From the NCBI RefSeq assembly GCF_001687325.1, contig NZ_LZRD01000023.1, positions 528-64,527 of the forward strand: a stretch of 64,000 nt of DNA, given 5' to 3'. Below, piece after piece: positions 41,955 through 50,999 of this stretch. A model generated the notes under the pieces. That model saw nothing but the letters and a program-made list of their open reading frames with translations, had not been told where the DNA came from and searched no databases. How positions within the stretch are numbered: the first letter of the stretch is position 1; every line of letters begins with the position of its first letter. The position numbers were made by a program, and so were the translations under genes. This DNA comes from Streptomyces sp. PTY087I2. Its GTDB lineage: Bacteria; Actinomycetota; Actinomycetes; Streptomycetales; Streptomycetaceae.

Positions 41955-44087
41955 GTGCCCGCGCACGTAGCAGAGAGCGATTCCACCCCCGATCCCACTG
42001 GCACCACGGGCACCCCTGATCCCACGGGCACCACAGGCACCACTGACCCCCTGGCGCACGAGCGTGCCCATCTCGCCGCGTCCCGCGCCGCCCTGCGCGG
42101 GATGCGCGAGGACGTCCAGGCCCTCGACATCCGCGATGTCACCGCGAACTGGGTCAACGCCGCGGTGCTCCAGTCCCAGATCGACGACCGCATCAAGGCG
42201 CTCGCCGATCTCTCGCACACCCCCCTCTTCTTCGGCCGCCTCGACTATCTGCACGCCGTCGGCGGCGAACTGGCCGAGGGCGCGGACGGCGAGCGGTTCT
42301 ACATCGGCCGCCGGCACGTCCACGACGCCGCCGGGGACCCCATGGTCATCGACTGGCGCGCGCCCGTCTCCCAGCCGTACTACCAGGCGTCCCGCACGAA
42401 CCCCCAGGACGTGGGGCTGCGCCGCCGCTTCGGCTACACCGGCGGCGAGCTGACCGCGTACGAGGACGAGCACCTCACCGACCCGGCGGAGGCCGAGCAC
42501 ACCAGCCGGCTCCTCCAGGCGGAGATCGAGCGGCCCCGCGTCGGCCCGATGCGCGACATCGTCGCCACCATCCAGCCCGAGCAGGACGAGATCGTCCGCA
42601 GCGGCCTCGGCGGCACTGTCTGTGTGCAGGGCGGGCCCGGCACCGGGAAGACCGCCGTCGGCCTGCACCGGGTGGCGTATTTGCTGTACGCGCACCGCGA
42701 GCGGCTCGCCCGTACCGGCACCCTCGTCATCGGGCCGAACCGTTCCTTCCTCCACTACATCGAGCAGGTCCTGCCCGCCCTCGGCGAGCTGGAGGTGAAG
42801 CAGGCCACCGTCGACGACCTGGTGCGCACCGGCGTCGAGGTCAGGGGCGAGGACGAGGCGGCCACCGCCGTCGTCAAGGGCGACGCCCGCATGGCCGAGG
42901 TGCTGCGGCGGGCCATCCGTTCGCACGTCACCGCCCCCACCGAGCCCGTCGTCGTGGTGCGCGGCTCCCGGCGCTGGCGCGTGCCCGCGTACGAGATCCA
43001 GGAGATGGTCGACGAGCTGCTGGCCCGTGACATGCGGTACGGGGCCGCGCACGAGGCGCTGCCGCAGCGGATCGCCCACGCCGTCCTCGTACGGATGGAG
43101 GAGGCCGGGGAGGCCCCCGACGACCGGGTGCAGAACGCCGTGGCCCGGAACCCCGCCGTGAAGGCGGCCGTCAAGGCGGTCTGGCCCGCCGTGGACCCGG
43201 CGAAGGTCGTGCTGCGGCTGCTGTCCGACGCGGAGTTCCTGGCCGCACACGCGGGAGGGCTGCTGAGCGAGGAGGAGCAGAAGCGGCTCCTGTGGGCGAA
43301 GCCCGCCCGCAGTGTGAAGTCCGCGAAGTGGTCGGCGGCCGACGCCGTGCTGATCGACGAGGCCGGTGACCTCGTCGCCCGTACGCACTCGCTCGGCCAT
43401 GTCGTGCTCGACGAGGCGCAGGACCTGTCCCCCATGCAGTACCGGGCGGTGGGGCGGCGCTGCTCGACCGGTTCGGCCACCGTCCTCGGCGACCTCGCAC
43501 AGGGGACGACGCCGTGGTCCACGGAGAGCTGGGGCGAGGCGCTGTTCCACCTGGGCAAGGCTGACGCGGTGGTGGAGGAGCTGACGGCCGGTTTCCGCGT
43601 GCCGCGCGAGGTCATCGCGTACGCCTCCCGGCTGCTGCCCGCGATCTCGCCGGGGCTCGCGGCGGTGGAGTCGGTGCGGGAGTCGCCGGGTTCCTTGGCC
43701 GTACGGGAGGTGGCGTCGGCGGAGGAGCTGGACGCGGCCGTCGTCGCTGCCTGCGAGGAGTCGCTGCGCCACGAGGGGTCGATCGGGCTCATCGCCGCCG
43801 ACGCCCGTATCCCGGTGCTGGGTGCGGCCCTGGAGGCGGCGGGCCATGCGTATCTCTCGCCCGGTGAGGAGACCACCGCCGCGTCCCGGCTGACGCTGGT
43901 GCCCGCGTCGCTGGCGAAGGGCCTGGAGTACGACTACGTGGTGCTGGACGAGCCCGCGGCCGTGGTGGACGGCGAGCCGGACGAGCGGACCGGGCTGCGG
44001 CGGCTGTACGTGGCGCTGACCCGTGCGGTGTCGGGGCTGACCGTGCTGCACGCGGGGCCGTTGCCGGGGGTGTTGGTTCAGGCGTAG
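41955..44087 (+). CDS. helD: HelD-like UvrD-family helicase
   Basis: A 710-residue SF1 ATPase. After a Thr/Gly/Pro repeat (PTGTTGTPDPTGTTGTTD), a long helical arm (RAHLAASRAALRGMREDVQA) precedes FFGRLDYLHAVGGE and YIGRRHVHDAAGDPMVIDWR, marks of the HelD group. Walker A is GGPGTGKTAVGLHRVAYLLY, motif II LDEAQDLSPMQYRAVGRR and motif VI RLYVALTRAVSGLTVLH. HelD proteins bind RNA polymerase and recycle stalled complexes; some actinobacterial members protect against rifampicin. Start: GTG with CGGAGG upstream. Ends at a strong palindrome. Confidence 0.85.
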   Translation: MPAHVAESDSTPDPTGTTGTPDPTGTTGTTDPLAHERAHLAASRAALRGMREDVQALDIRDVTANWVNAAVLQSQIDDRIKALADLSHTPLFFGRLDYLHAVGGELAEGADGERFYIGRRHVHDAAGDPMVIDWRAPVSQPYYQASRTNPQDVGLRRRFGYTGGELTAYEDEHLTDPAEAEHTSRLLQAEIERPRVGPMRDIVATIQPEQDEIVRSGLGGTVCVQGGPGTGKTAVGLHRVAYLLYAHRERLARTGTLVIGPNRSFLHYIEQVLPALGELEVKQATVDDLVRTGVEVRGEDEAATAVVKGDARMAEVLRRAIRSHVTAPTEPVVVVRGSRRWRVPAYEIQEMVDELLARDMRYGAAHEALPQRIAHAVLVRMEEAGEAPDDRVQNAVARNPAVKAAVKAVWPAVDPAKVVLRLLSDAEFLAAHAGGLLSEEEQKRLLWAKPARSVKSAKWSAADAVLIDEAGDLVARTHSLGHVVLDEAQDLSPMQYRAVGRRCSTGSATVLGDLAQGTTPWSTESWGEALFHLGKADAVVEELTAGFRVPREVIAYASRLLPAISPGLAAVESVRESPGSLAVREVASAEELDAAVVAACEESLRHEGSIGLIAADARIPVLGAALEAAGHAYLSPGEETTAASRLTLVPASLAKGLEYDYVVLDEPAAVVDGEPDERTGLRRLYVALTRAVSGLTVLHAGPLPGVLVQA

Positions 44088-44091
44088 GAGC

Positions 44092-44135
44092 GGGAGGGGG
44101 CGACTGGAAACAATTGTTTCCAGTCGCCCCCTCCC
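44092..44135. terminator. Perfect 44-bp palindrome between helD and cutC
   Basis: Positions 44092-44113 are exactly complementary to 44114-44135 (arm GGGAGGGGGCGACTGGAAAC and AA). Terminators with such a stem act in both directions; here they would stop helD and the converging cutC transcript. Confidence 0.85.
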
Positions 44136-44146
44136 CCGCGTGGGCC

Positions 44147-44836
44147 TCAGGCGTCCAGCACCTCGCGCCACTCCCGTACCGCCGCCGCGTCCACCGGCGC
44201 CGACCAGCCCTCCGGCCGTGCCGCGCCGCCGATATGGAACGCGTCGATCCCCGCCGCCAGCAGCCGGGGCAGGTGGTGCAGGTGGAGGCCGCCGCCGACC
44301 AGGACCTGCGCCCGGTATCCCGGCTCGCCGCTCCGGGCCGCCTCGGCCAGGAGGGTCGGGATGCCGGCGTCCACCCCGTCCGGGGAGCCCGCCGTGAGGA
44401 ACGTGTCGAGGCCCGGCAGGTCCGCGAGCTGCTTGCGCAGGGTGTCGCGGTCGGCGCACCGGTCGATCGCCCGGTGGAACGTCCACCGGCAGCCGTCCAG
44501 CTCGGCGACGAGCCGCTCGACGGCGACGAGGTCCGCGTGGCCGTCCGTGTCGAGGAAGCCGAACACGAACTCGTCGGCCCCGGCCTCCCGCAGCTCACGG
44601 GCCCGGGCGACCAGGACGTCGATGTCACCGGCCGCGAAGCCGTCCGCCGTCCTGAGCATCACGCGCAGCGGGATGTCCACGGCGGACCTGATCGCCGCGA
44701 AGGTCTCCCGGGACGGGGTGAGACCGTCGGCGGCCATGTCGGTGACCAGTTCGAGGCGGTCTGCACCACCGGCCTGGGCAGCGACCGCGTCCTCCGCGTC
44801 GAGAGCGATCACCTCCAGGACTGCACGGTTGCTCAT
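44147..44836 (-). CDS. cutC: CutC-family TIM-barrel protein
   Basis: A 229-residue protein with the CutC fold: VLEVIALDAEDAVAAQAGGA, DRLELVTDMAADGLTPSRET, LRVMLRTADGFAAGD, FVFGFLDTDGHADL, WTFHRAIDRCADRD and the closing HIGGAARPEGWS. Start ATG 44834-44836 with GGAGG 10 bases upstream. It is named for copper homeostasis in E. coli, but that phenotype was later traced to the MicL small RNA, so the enzyme activity is unclear. A DasR-like site lies in its promoter. Confidence 0.88.
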   Translation of the reverse strand: MSNRAVLEVIALDAEDAVAAQAGGADRLELVTDMAADGLTPSRETFAAIRSAVDIPLRVMLRTADGFAAGDIDVLVARARELREAGADEFVFGFLDTDGHADLVAVERLVAELDGCRWTFHRAIDRCADRDTLRKQLADLPGLDTFLTAGSPDGVDAGIPTLLAEAARSGEPGYRAQVLVGGGLHLHHLPRLLAAGIDAFHIGGAARPEGWSAPVDAAAVREWREVLDA

Positions 44837-44889
44837 GGGTCCCATTCCTCCGATACACAGCTACAGGCCTGCACGGACCTACACAGCTA

Positions 44890-44905
44890 TAGGTCTAGTC
44901 CAATG
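44890..44905. promoter_or_regulatory. Candidate DasR (dre) operator
   Basis: ATAGGTCTAGTCCAAT matches the DasR dre consensus ACTGGTCTAGACCASW core (GGTCTAG and CCA) at 12 of 16 positions. It is 54 bases upstream of cutC. A repeated CACAGCTAYAGG motif (44862 and 44884) lies beside it. DasR controls N-acetylglucosamine metabolism in Streptomyces. Confidence 0.4.
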
Positions 44906-45058
44906 ACCAGCCTACGGGGCGGCCGACGGGCCGCGCAGCCCTCTATCTGAACGCACGGACCCGGCGGTACGCGAACCGGCCCCGCAGACGGGTGACGCAC
45001 CCCTCCCGTCACACCTTGCACTTCATGGGGGTGGGGGGTATACATGGGGAGAGGAATG

Positions 45059-45077
45059 GATACCCCCTAGGGGTATC
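45059..45077. promoter_or_regulatory. CsoR-type copper operator
   Basis: GATACCCCCTAGGGGTATC, with 8-base arms GATACCCC and GGGGTATC around a 3-base centre, is the classical CsoR operator form (TATACCCC-type halves). It lies 24 bases before the copA start. A half-like GGGGGGTATAC (about 45033-45043) precedes it. No csoR or copZ gene is adjacent. Confidence 0.75.
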
Positions 45078-45101
45078 TAGAACGGCTTCAAGGAGGCCCC
45101 C

Positions 45102-47414
45102 GTGTCCGCGCACTCCGCCACCACCGCAACCACCGCCGCCAGCTCCGGCTCCGACGCCGGAACCGCCGCGGTCGAGCTCGCGATCGGCGGGATGACCTGC
45201 GCCTCGTGCGCGGCCCGTATCGAGAAGAAGCTCAACCGGATGGACGGCGTCGAGGCCACCGTGAACTACGCCACCGAGAAGGCGAAGGTCACCTACGCGG
45301 GCGGCGACGTGTCCGTCGAGGATCTGATCGCGACCGTCGAGGCCACCGGTTACACCGCCCGGCCGCCCGCACCGCCCGCCGCCGACACCGCCGCCCCGCC
45401 ACCGGGGAGCAGCGGTACGGAACAGGGCGCGGCCGAGGACGACGGGCTCACCACCCTGCGCCAGCGGCTGATCACCGCCGTGCTCCTCGCCGTACCGGTG
45501 ATCGCGATGGCGATGGTCCCGGCGCTCCAGTTCGACTACTGGCAGTGGCTCTCCCTGACGCTGGCCGCGCCGGTCGTCACCTACGCCGCCTGGCCGTTCC
45601 ACCGGGCCGCGTGGACGAACGCCAAGCACGGCGCGGCGACGATGGACACGCTGATCTCCGTCGGTACGTCGGCCGCGTTCCTGTGGTCGGTGTGGGCGCT
45701 GTTCTTCGGTACGGCGGGCATGGTCGGGATGACGCACCCGTTCGAGCTCACGATCGCCCGCAGCGACGGCGCCGGGAACATCTACTTGGAGGCCGCGGCC
45801 GGGGTGACGGCGTTCATTCTCGCCGGGCGCTACTTCGAGGCGCGTTCGAAGCGGAAGGCCGGGGCGGCGCTGAAGGCTCTGATGGAGCTGGGCGCGAAGG
45901 AGGTCACGGTCCTGCGCGACGGCGTGGAGACGACGATCCCGACCGCCGCGTTGCAGGTCGGGGACCGCTTCCTGGTCCGTCCCGGGGAGAAGATCGCGAC
46001 GGACGGAACCGTGATCGAGGGCTCGTCCGCCGTGGACGCCTCGATGCTCACCGGTGAGTCCGTGCCCGTGGAGGTATCGGTCGGCGACTCCGTCACCGGC
46101 GCCACCCTCAACGCCGGAGGACGCCTCGTCGTCGAAGCCACCCGCGTCGGCAACGACACCCAACTCGCCCGCATGGCCAAACTCGTCGAGGACGCCCAGA
46201 ACGGCAAAGCCTCCGCCCAGCGCCTCGCCGATCGTATCTCCGCCGTCTTCGTCCCGATCGTCATCGCACTCGCCCTGGGCACCCTGGGCTACTGGCTCGG
46301 CAACGGCGCCGGACTGACCGCCGCCTTCACCGCGGCCGTCGCGGTTCTGATCATCGCCTGCCCCTGCGCCCTCGGCCTCGCCACCCCCACCGCCCTCATG
46401 GTCGGCACCGGACGCGGCGCCCAACTCGGCATCCTCATCAAGGGTCCTGAGGTGCTGGAGACCACCCGCCGCGCCGACACCATCGTCCTGGACAAGACCG
46501 GCACCGTCACCACCGGCCGCATGACCCTTCAGACCACCCACACCGCCGACGGAACCGACGAGGCCGAAGTGCTGCGGCTGGCGGGTGCGTTGGAGAACGC
46601 CTCCGAGCATCCCATCGCGCAGGCGGTGGCGTCCGCCGCGACCGAGGCCACCGGCCCCCTCCCCACCCCCGAGGACTTCGCCAACGTCCCCGGCCTCGGC
46701 GTCCAGGGCATCGTCGAGGGTCACGCGGTCCTCGTCGGGCGCGAACAGCTCCTGGCCGAGTGGGAGATCCGCCTTCCCGCGCCTCTCGCCGAGGCGAAGC
46801 AGGCCGCGGAGGCCGCCGGGCGCACGGCGATCACCGTCGCCTGGGACGGCGAGGCGCGGGCGGTGCTGGAGGTCGCCGACGCGGTGAAGGACACGAGTGC
46901 CGAGGCCGTCCGCAGGCTCCGCGCCCTCGGCCTGACCCCGATCCTCCTCACCGGCGACAACCGGGCCGTGGCGGAGTCGGTCGCGGCGGAGGTCGGCATC
47001 GACGAGGTGTACGCGGAGGTCATGCCGCAGGACAAGGTCGATGTGGTCAAGCGCCTTCAGGCGGAGGGCCGTTCGGTCGCGATGGTCGGGGACGGGGTCA
47101 ACGACGCCGCCGCCCTCGCCCAGGCCGATCTGGGGCTCGCGATGGGCACCGGCACCGACGCCGCCATCGAGGCCGGGGACCTGACCCTGGTCCGGGGCGA
47201 CCTCAACACCGCCGCCGACGCGATCCGCCTCTCCCGCCGCACCCTCTCCACCATCCGCACCAACCTCTTCTGGGCCTTCGCCTACAACGTCGCCGCCCTC
47301 CCGCTGGCCGCCGCCGGGCTGCTCAACCCGATGATCGCCGGGGCGGCGATGGCCTTCTCGTCGGTGTTCGTGGTCGGCAACTCGCTGCGGCTGCGCACGT
47401 TCAAGGGGGCGTGA
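45102..47414 (+). CDS. copA: Copper-exporting P1B-type ATPase
   Basis: A 770-residue Cu(I) ATPase. One N-terminal HMA domain with GMTCASCAAR (C33, C36), eight membrane segments, the transport motif IIACPCALGLATPTALM with C420 and C422, phosphorylation motif LDKTGTVTTG with D464, and MVGDGVNDAAALAQADLG. It expels Cu(I) from the cytoplasm. The GTG start is preceded by AGGAGG. A CsoR operator lies directly upstream, so it is expected to be induced by copper. Only one HMA domain is present, and copZ is absent from the neighbourhood. Confidence 0.95.
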   Translation: MSAHSATTATTAASSGSDAGTAAVELAIGGMTCASCAARIEKKLNRMDGVEATVNYATEKAKVTYAGGDVSVEDLIATVEATGYTARPPAPPAADTAAPPPGSSGTEQGAAEDDGLTTLRQRLITAVLLAVPVIAMAMVPALQFDYWQWLSLTLAAPVVTYAAWPFHRAAWTNAKHGAATMDTLISVGTSAAFLWSVWALFFGTAGMVGMTHPFELTIARSDGAGNIYLEAAAGVTAFILAGRYFEARSKRKAGAALKALMELGAKEVTVLRDGVETTIPTAALQVGDRFLVRPGEKIATDGTVIEGSSAVDASMLTGESVPVEVSVGDSVTGATLNAGGRLVVEATRVGNDTQLARMAKLVEDAQNGKASAQRLADRISAVFVPIVIALALGTLGYWLGNGAGLTAAFTAAVAVLIIACPCALGLATPTALMVGTGRGAQLGILIKGPEVLETTRRADTIVLDKTGTVTTGRMTLQTTHTADGTDEAEVLRLAGALENASEHPIAQAVASAATEATGPLPTPEDFANVPGLGVQGIVEGHAVLVGREQLLAEWEIRLPAPLAEAKQAAEAAGRTAITVAWDGEARAVLEVADAVKDTSAEAVRRLRALGLTPILLTGDNRAVAESVAAEVGIDEVYAEVMPQDKVDVVKRLQAEGRSVAMVGDGVNDAAALAQADLGLAMGTGTDAAIEAGDLTLVRGDLNTAADAIRLSRRTLSTIRTNLFWAFAYNVAALPLAAAGLLNPMIAGAAMAFSSVFVVGNSLRLRTFKGA

Positions 47415-47450
47415 GGTACGGGGCCGTGCGTGTACGTGTACGCGGCCGGC

Positions 47451-48425
47451 TCAGGCGCGTACGAACCGCAGCCGGGTCCCCGGCACCGCCTGCGCCGCCG
47501 CGGCGAGGGCCCGTTCGGGGACGACGCCGACGACCGGGTAACCGCCGGTCGTCGGATGGTCGTTGAGGAAGATGACGGGCCGGCCGTCGGGCGGCACCTG
47601 GATCGCGCCCAACACCAGTCCCTCGCTGGGCAGTTCCTCGTTACGGGACCGCTCCAGCGGCGGGCCCTCCGTGCGCAGGCCGATGCGGTTGCTGTGCGGC
47701 GAGACCTGGTAGAGGGCGGTGAGGAGCGTACGGAGCGCGGCTTCGGTGAACCAGTCGTGGCGGGGGCCGGGGTGGACCGGGAGCACCAGTTCGGCGGGGG
47801 CGCCCGGCCAGGGAACGGGACCGGCGGACGGCGGCGGGCCGCCCGACGCCGGTTCGCCCAGCGGGAGTTCGTCGCCCTCGCTCAGCGGGGCGGGCCCGAG
47901 CCCCGAGAGGAGGTCCGCCGAACGGCTGCCGAGCACCGGGTCCGGCACGAGCCCGCCCGCGAACGCCAGGTAGCTCCGGAGTCCGGTCCGGGCGGGACCC
48001 GCGTCGAGCACCGCGCCCGCGGGCACCCGGACCGGGGCGCCCCACGCCACCGGCCGCCCGTCGACCGTGACGCGGCAGCCCGCCCCGCCGACGACGGCCG
48101 TGACGGTCCGGTCCGGGCGGACCGCGCACCCGGTGAGGGTGGTCTCCAGGACGGCGGCGTCCGGCGGATTGCCGAGCAGCCGGTTGGCCAGCCGGGCGGC
48201 GGGCGCGTCGAGCGCCCCGGCCCGCCCGACCCCGAGGTGCGCCCAGCCGGGGCGGCCGGCGTCCTGCACGGTGGTCAGGGCTCCGGGACGTACGACGCGG
48301 AGGTGGCGCCCGTCGGCGGGACGTGCAGCGTGCACGTGGCGCCCGTCGGCGGGACGTGCAGCGTGCAGGTCGCGCCCGTCGGCGGGACGTGCAGCGTGCG
48401 GGTGGCGCCCGTCGGCGGTCGTCAT
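47451..48425 (-). CDS. pxpC: 5-oxoprolinase subunit C (carboxyltransferase family)
   Basis: A 324-residue KipA/PxpC protein, part of the ATP-dependent enzyme that opens 5-oxoproline to glutamate. Core: VVRPGALTTVQDAGRPGWAH, GRAGALDAPAARLANRLLGN, VQVSPHSNRIGLRTEGPPLE-type region (YQVSPHSNRIGLRTEG), and FLNDHPTTGGYPVVGVV. The N-terminus is unusual: nearly four copies of an 11-residue unit (ADGRxxHAARP), from a 33-bp repeat at 48304-48418. The start overlaps the pxpB stop by 4 bases. Confidence 0.9.
   Translation of the reverse strand: MTTADGRHPHAARPADGRDLHAARPADGRHVHAARPADGRHLRVVRPGALTTVQDAGRPGWAHLGVGRAGALDAPAARLANRLLGNPPDAAVLETTLTGCAVRPDRTVTAVVGGAGCRVTVDGRPVAWGAPVRVPAGAVLDAGPARTGLRSYLAFAGGLVPDPVLGSRSADLLSGLGPAPLSEGDELPLGEPASGGPPPSAGPVPWPGAPAELVLPVHPGPRHDWFTEAALRTLLTALYQVSPHSNRIGLRTEGPPLERSRNEELPSEGLVLGAIQVPPDGRPVIFLNDHPTTGGYPVVGVVPERALAAAAQAVPGTRLRFVRA
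48304..48418. repeat. 33-bp tandem repeat inside the start of pxpC
   Basis: Unit GTGGCGCCCGTCGGCGGGAC followed by GTGCAGCGTGCAC, about 3.5 copies, in frame with pxpC. The third copy differs by a few bases. It encodes 11-residue repeats in an extension not seen in ordinary PxpC proteins. Confidence 0.85.
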
Positions 48426-49195
48426 GTGTCCGACCGGCTGTCAGCCCGGGTGTCCGCCCGGACGTCGCCCGCGCGGGGAGCGGGCAGCGCGCGAGCGTTC
48501 CCCGCCTCCACCGGTACGAACCTGACGGGCGTCCCCGGCACCAGCAGCGCCGCCGGTTCCCGGCCCGGATCCCACAGGGCCCCCGGATCCGGCATCCGCC
48601 CGATGATCTGCCAGCCGCCGGGCGAGGGGCGCGGGTACACCCCCGTATAGGGCCCGGCGAGGGCCACCGCCCCGGCCGGGACCCGGGTGCGCGGGGTGGC
48701 GCGCCGAGGCACGTGCAACCGCTCGGGCAGCCCGGTGAGATAGCCGAACCCGGGGGCGAACCCGCAGAACGCCACCCGGAACGCGGTACGGGAGTGCAGA
48801 CCGGCCACGTCGTCGGCCCCGACGCCCCAGAGCGCGGCGACCTCGCCGAGATCGGGACCGTCGTAGACGACGGGAACCTCCACCGGCTCGCGCCCCGCGC
48901 TACGCAACGGCTCCACCCGCCACGAGACAAGCTCCCGGGCGAGCCGGTCCCGGGCCCCGGGCGTGCGCTCCGCGATCCCGTCGAGCAGAACGGTGCGGGC
49001 GGCGGGGACGATGTCGCGGACGGCGGGAAGTTCACCACGCTCGCGCCGCCGAAGCAGCTCGGCATGAAAGGCCTCGGTGTGCTCGCCGTCGGCCAGCTCG
49101 ACGAGCAGGGCGTGCGGCCCGGCGGGGAGGATGCGGGGCGCGCCGGGGGCTCCGGTGCTTCCTGTGCCGCTGCCCGTACCACCGGGGCCGGTCAC
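48422..49195 (-). CDS. pxpB: 5-oxoprolinase subunit B (KipI family)
   Basis: A 257-residue protein from GTG 49193-49195, overlapping the pxpA stop as GTGA. Family marks: GPHALLVELADGEHTEAFHA, VPVVYDGPDLGEVAALWGV, the FRVAFCGFAPGFGYLTGL block (typical of KipI/PxpB) and SPGGWQIIGRM. It pairs with PxpC. The first 20 residues are Gly/Thr-rich low complexity. Confidence 0.9.
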   Translation of the reverse strand: MTGPGGTGSGTGSTGAPGAPRILPAGPHALLVELADGEHTEAFHAELLRRRERGELPAVRDIVPAARTVLLDGIAERTPGARDRLARELVSWRVEPLRSAGREPVEVPVVYDGPDLGEVAALWGVGADDVAGLHSRTAFRVAFCGFAPGFGYLTGLPERLHVPRRATPRTRVPAGAVALAGPYTGVYPRPSPGGWQIIGRMPDPGALWDPGREPAALLVPGTPVRFVPVEAGNARALPAPRAGDVRADTRADSRSDT

Positions 49196-49944
49196 GCGAA
49201 CGCCCGTACCGCGACGCCCGCTTCCTCCAGGGCCGTTCGCACCCGGTGCGCCAGTGCCGCCGCGCCCGGGGTGTCCCCGTGGACGCACAGCGAGCGTGCC
49301 GAGAGCGGGATTCGGCTGCCGTCCGACCCCGTCACCGCCCGTTCGACGGCCATCCCGACGCTCCGGCGTACGACGTCGTCCGGGTCGTGCACCACCGCGC
49401 CCGGCTCACCGCGCGGCACCAGCGTGCCCTGCGGGGTGTACGCGCGGTCGGCGAAAGCCTCCTCCACCGCGGGCAGTCCCGCCTCGGCCGCGTGGGCCAG
49501 CAGCCGGGATCCGGGCAGCCCGAGCACGGCCAGGTCGCCGCCCGCCAGCCGGACGCCCGCGACCACCGCGGCGGCCTGGTCGTCGTCCCAGACGGCCCGG
49601 TTGTAGAGCGCGCCATGCGGTTTGACGTACGCGACGGTGGACCCGGCGGCCTCCGCGAAGACCCTCAACGCGCCTATCTGGTAAGCGATCTCGGCGGTCA
49701 GCTCCGCGGGCGGCACGTCCATCGACCGCCGCCCGAACCCGGCCAGGTCCCGGTAGGAGACCTGCGCCCCGATCCGTATCCCGCCGGCCGCCGCGGCGTC
49801 GCAGACCCGCCGCATCACGGACGCGTCGCCCGCGTGGAAGCCGCAGGCCACGTTGGCGCTCGTGACACAGGCGAGGAGCGCGTCGTCGTCGGTCAGGGTC
49901 CAGTTGCCGAAGCCCTCGCCCAGGTCGGCGTTGAGATCCATCAT
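49192..49944 (-). CDS. pxpA: 5-oxoprolinase subunit A (LamB/YcsF family)
   Basis: A 250-residue protein of the LamB/YcsF TIM-barrel family: MDLNADLGEGFGNWTLTDDD, LLACVTSANVACGFHAGDAS, IGAQVSYRDLAGFGRRSMDV, VAYVKPHGALYNRAV and SLCVHGDTPGAAALA. Acts with PxpB and PxpC. The start is taken as ATG 49944 (or the next codon). First gene of a tight three-gene operon. Confidence 0.92.
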   Translation of the reverse strand: MMDLNADLGEGFGNWTLTDDDALLACVTSANVACGFHAGDASVMRRVCDAAAAGGIRIGAQVSYRDLAGFGRRSMDVPPAELTAEIAYQIGALRVFAEAAGSTVAYVKPHGALYNRAVWDDDQAAAVVAGVRLAGGDLAVLGLPGSRLLAHAAEAGLPAVEEAFADRAYTPQGTLVPRGEPGAVVHDPDDVVRRSVGMAVERAVTGSDGSRIPLSARSLCVHGDTPGAAALAHRVRTALEEAGVAVRAFA

Positions 49945-50081
49945 CACGGGCGCACGGTAGGGCTGACCAGGCCGGGGCGACAAGGGCCGGTCCGGAGAGC
50001 GGAACCCCTCGAACCCCTCGAAACCCCTCGCCCCGACCCCGTACGCCAAGAACCGGCCACGCACGTCCTAGAGTCGCCCCC

Positions 50082-50813
50082 ATGACGGACCACAGCCCCC
50101 ACCCGCCCCAGGGCTCCGACAGCGACACCGACGCCGAGGCCGGTCTCCGGGACCGCTGGCACGACACGCTGGTGGCCGCGCGTGCCGGGGCGGACGGACC
50201 CGATCCGCTGCCGTACGCCGAGAACCTCCTCGCCCGCTGGGCCGAACCGCAGCGCCGCTACCACACCACCGCCCACCTGAGCACGGTCCTGGACCGGGTC
50301 GACACGCTGGCCGGGCACGCCGACGACGTGCATGCCGTACGGCTCGCCGCCTGGTTCCACGACGCCGTGTACCGGCCCGACCGGAGCGAGAACGAGGAGC
50401 GCAGCGCCGCCCTCGCCGAGCGCGCGCTGGCCGAGGCGGGGGTGCCGGACGCGACGGTGGCGGAGGTCGCCCGGCTGGTGCGGCTCACCGTCACGCACGA
50501 CCCGGCCGACGGCGACCGCAACGGCGAGGTGCTGTGCGACGCCGACCTGGCGATCCTGGCGGGCGGCCCGCAGGAGTACGGGGCGTACGCGGCCCAGGTC
50601 CGGGAGGAGTACGGCTTCGTGCCCGACGAGGCGTTCCGGGCAGGCCGGGCGGACGTACTGCGGCAACTCCTCGGGCTGCCACGCCTGTTCCGTACGCCCC
50701 ACGGCTCGGCGGAGTGGGAAGCACGAGCCCGGCACAACCTGGCGACGGAGCTGGAGCTGCTGACCTCGTCCGGCACAGGCACAAGCACCGGCACCGGCAC
50801 CGGCACCGGCTGA
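50082..50813 (+). CDS. HD-domain metal-dependent phosphohydrolase-like protein
   Basis: A 243-residue protein. RRYHTTAHLSTVLDRVDTLA and AAWFHDAVYRPDRSENEERS carry the HD-type His and His-Asp ligands, with a further Asp in LCDADLAILAGGPQEYGAYA. This small predicted hydrolase is widespread in bacteria; the substrate is unknown. The last 13 residues are a Gly/Thr/Ser repeat (GTGTSTGTGTGTG) from a GGCACC microsatellite. Confidence 0.85.
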   Translation: MTDHSPHPPQGSDSDTDAEAGLRDRWHDTLVAARAGADGPDPLPYAENLLARWAEPQRRYHTTAHLSTVLDRVDTLAGHADDVHAVRLAAWFHDAVYRPDRSENEERSAALAERALAEAGVPDATVAEVARLVRLTVTHDPADGDRNGEVLCDADLAILAGGPQEYGAYAAQVREEYGFVPDEAFRAGRADVLRQLLGLPRLFRTPHGSAEWEARARHNLATELELLTSSGTGTSTGTGTGTG

Positions 50814-50999
50814 CCACGCACCAGGTCCCGGCCCCGGCCCCGTAAATGTTCCGGTTCGTTCACGGTGTCGTCCCGGTCACGCCCTCGCCCGACCGGTGAA
50901 GCCCCTCGGCCGCTAACGTCTCGCATCGCAGATGCACACACTCTGCAAAGACAGCCCGTTCATCTTTCCGCTCAGACAACTCCACGGGGGTACCGCGAA

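Noticed and set aside
41855..41955. Rifampicin-associated element upstream of the HelD-like gene
   Set aside because: I looked for a palindrome of that type and saw none, so I do not call the gene rifampicin-inducible.
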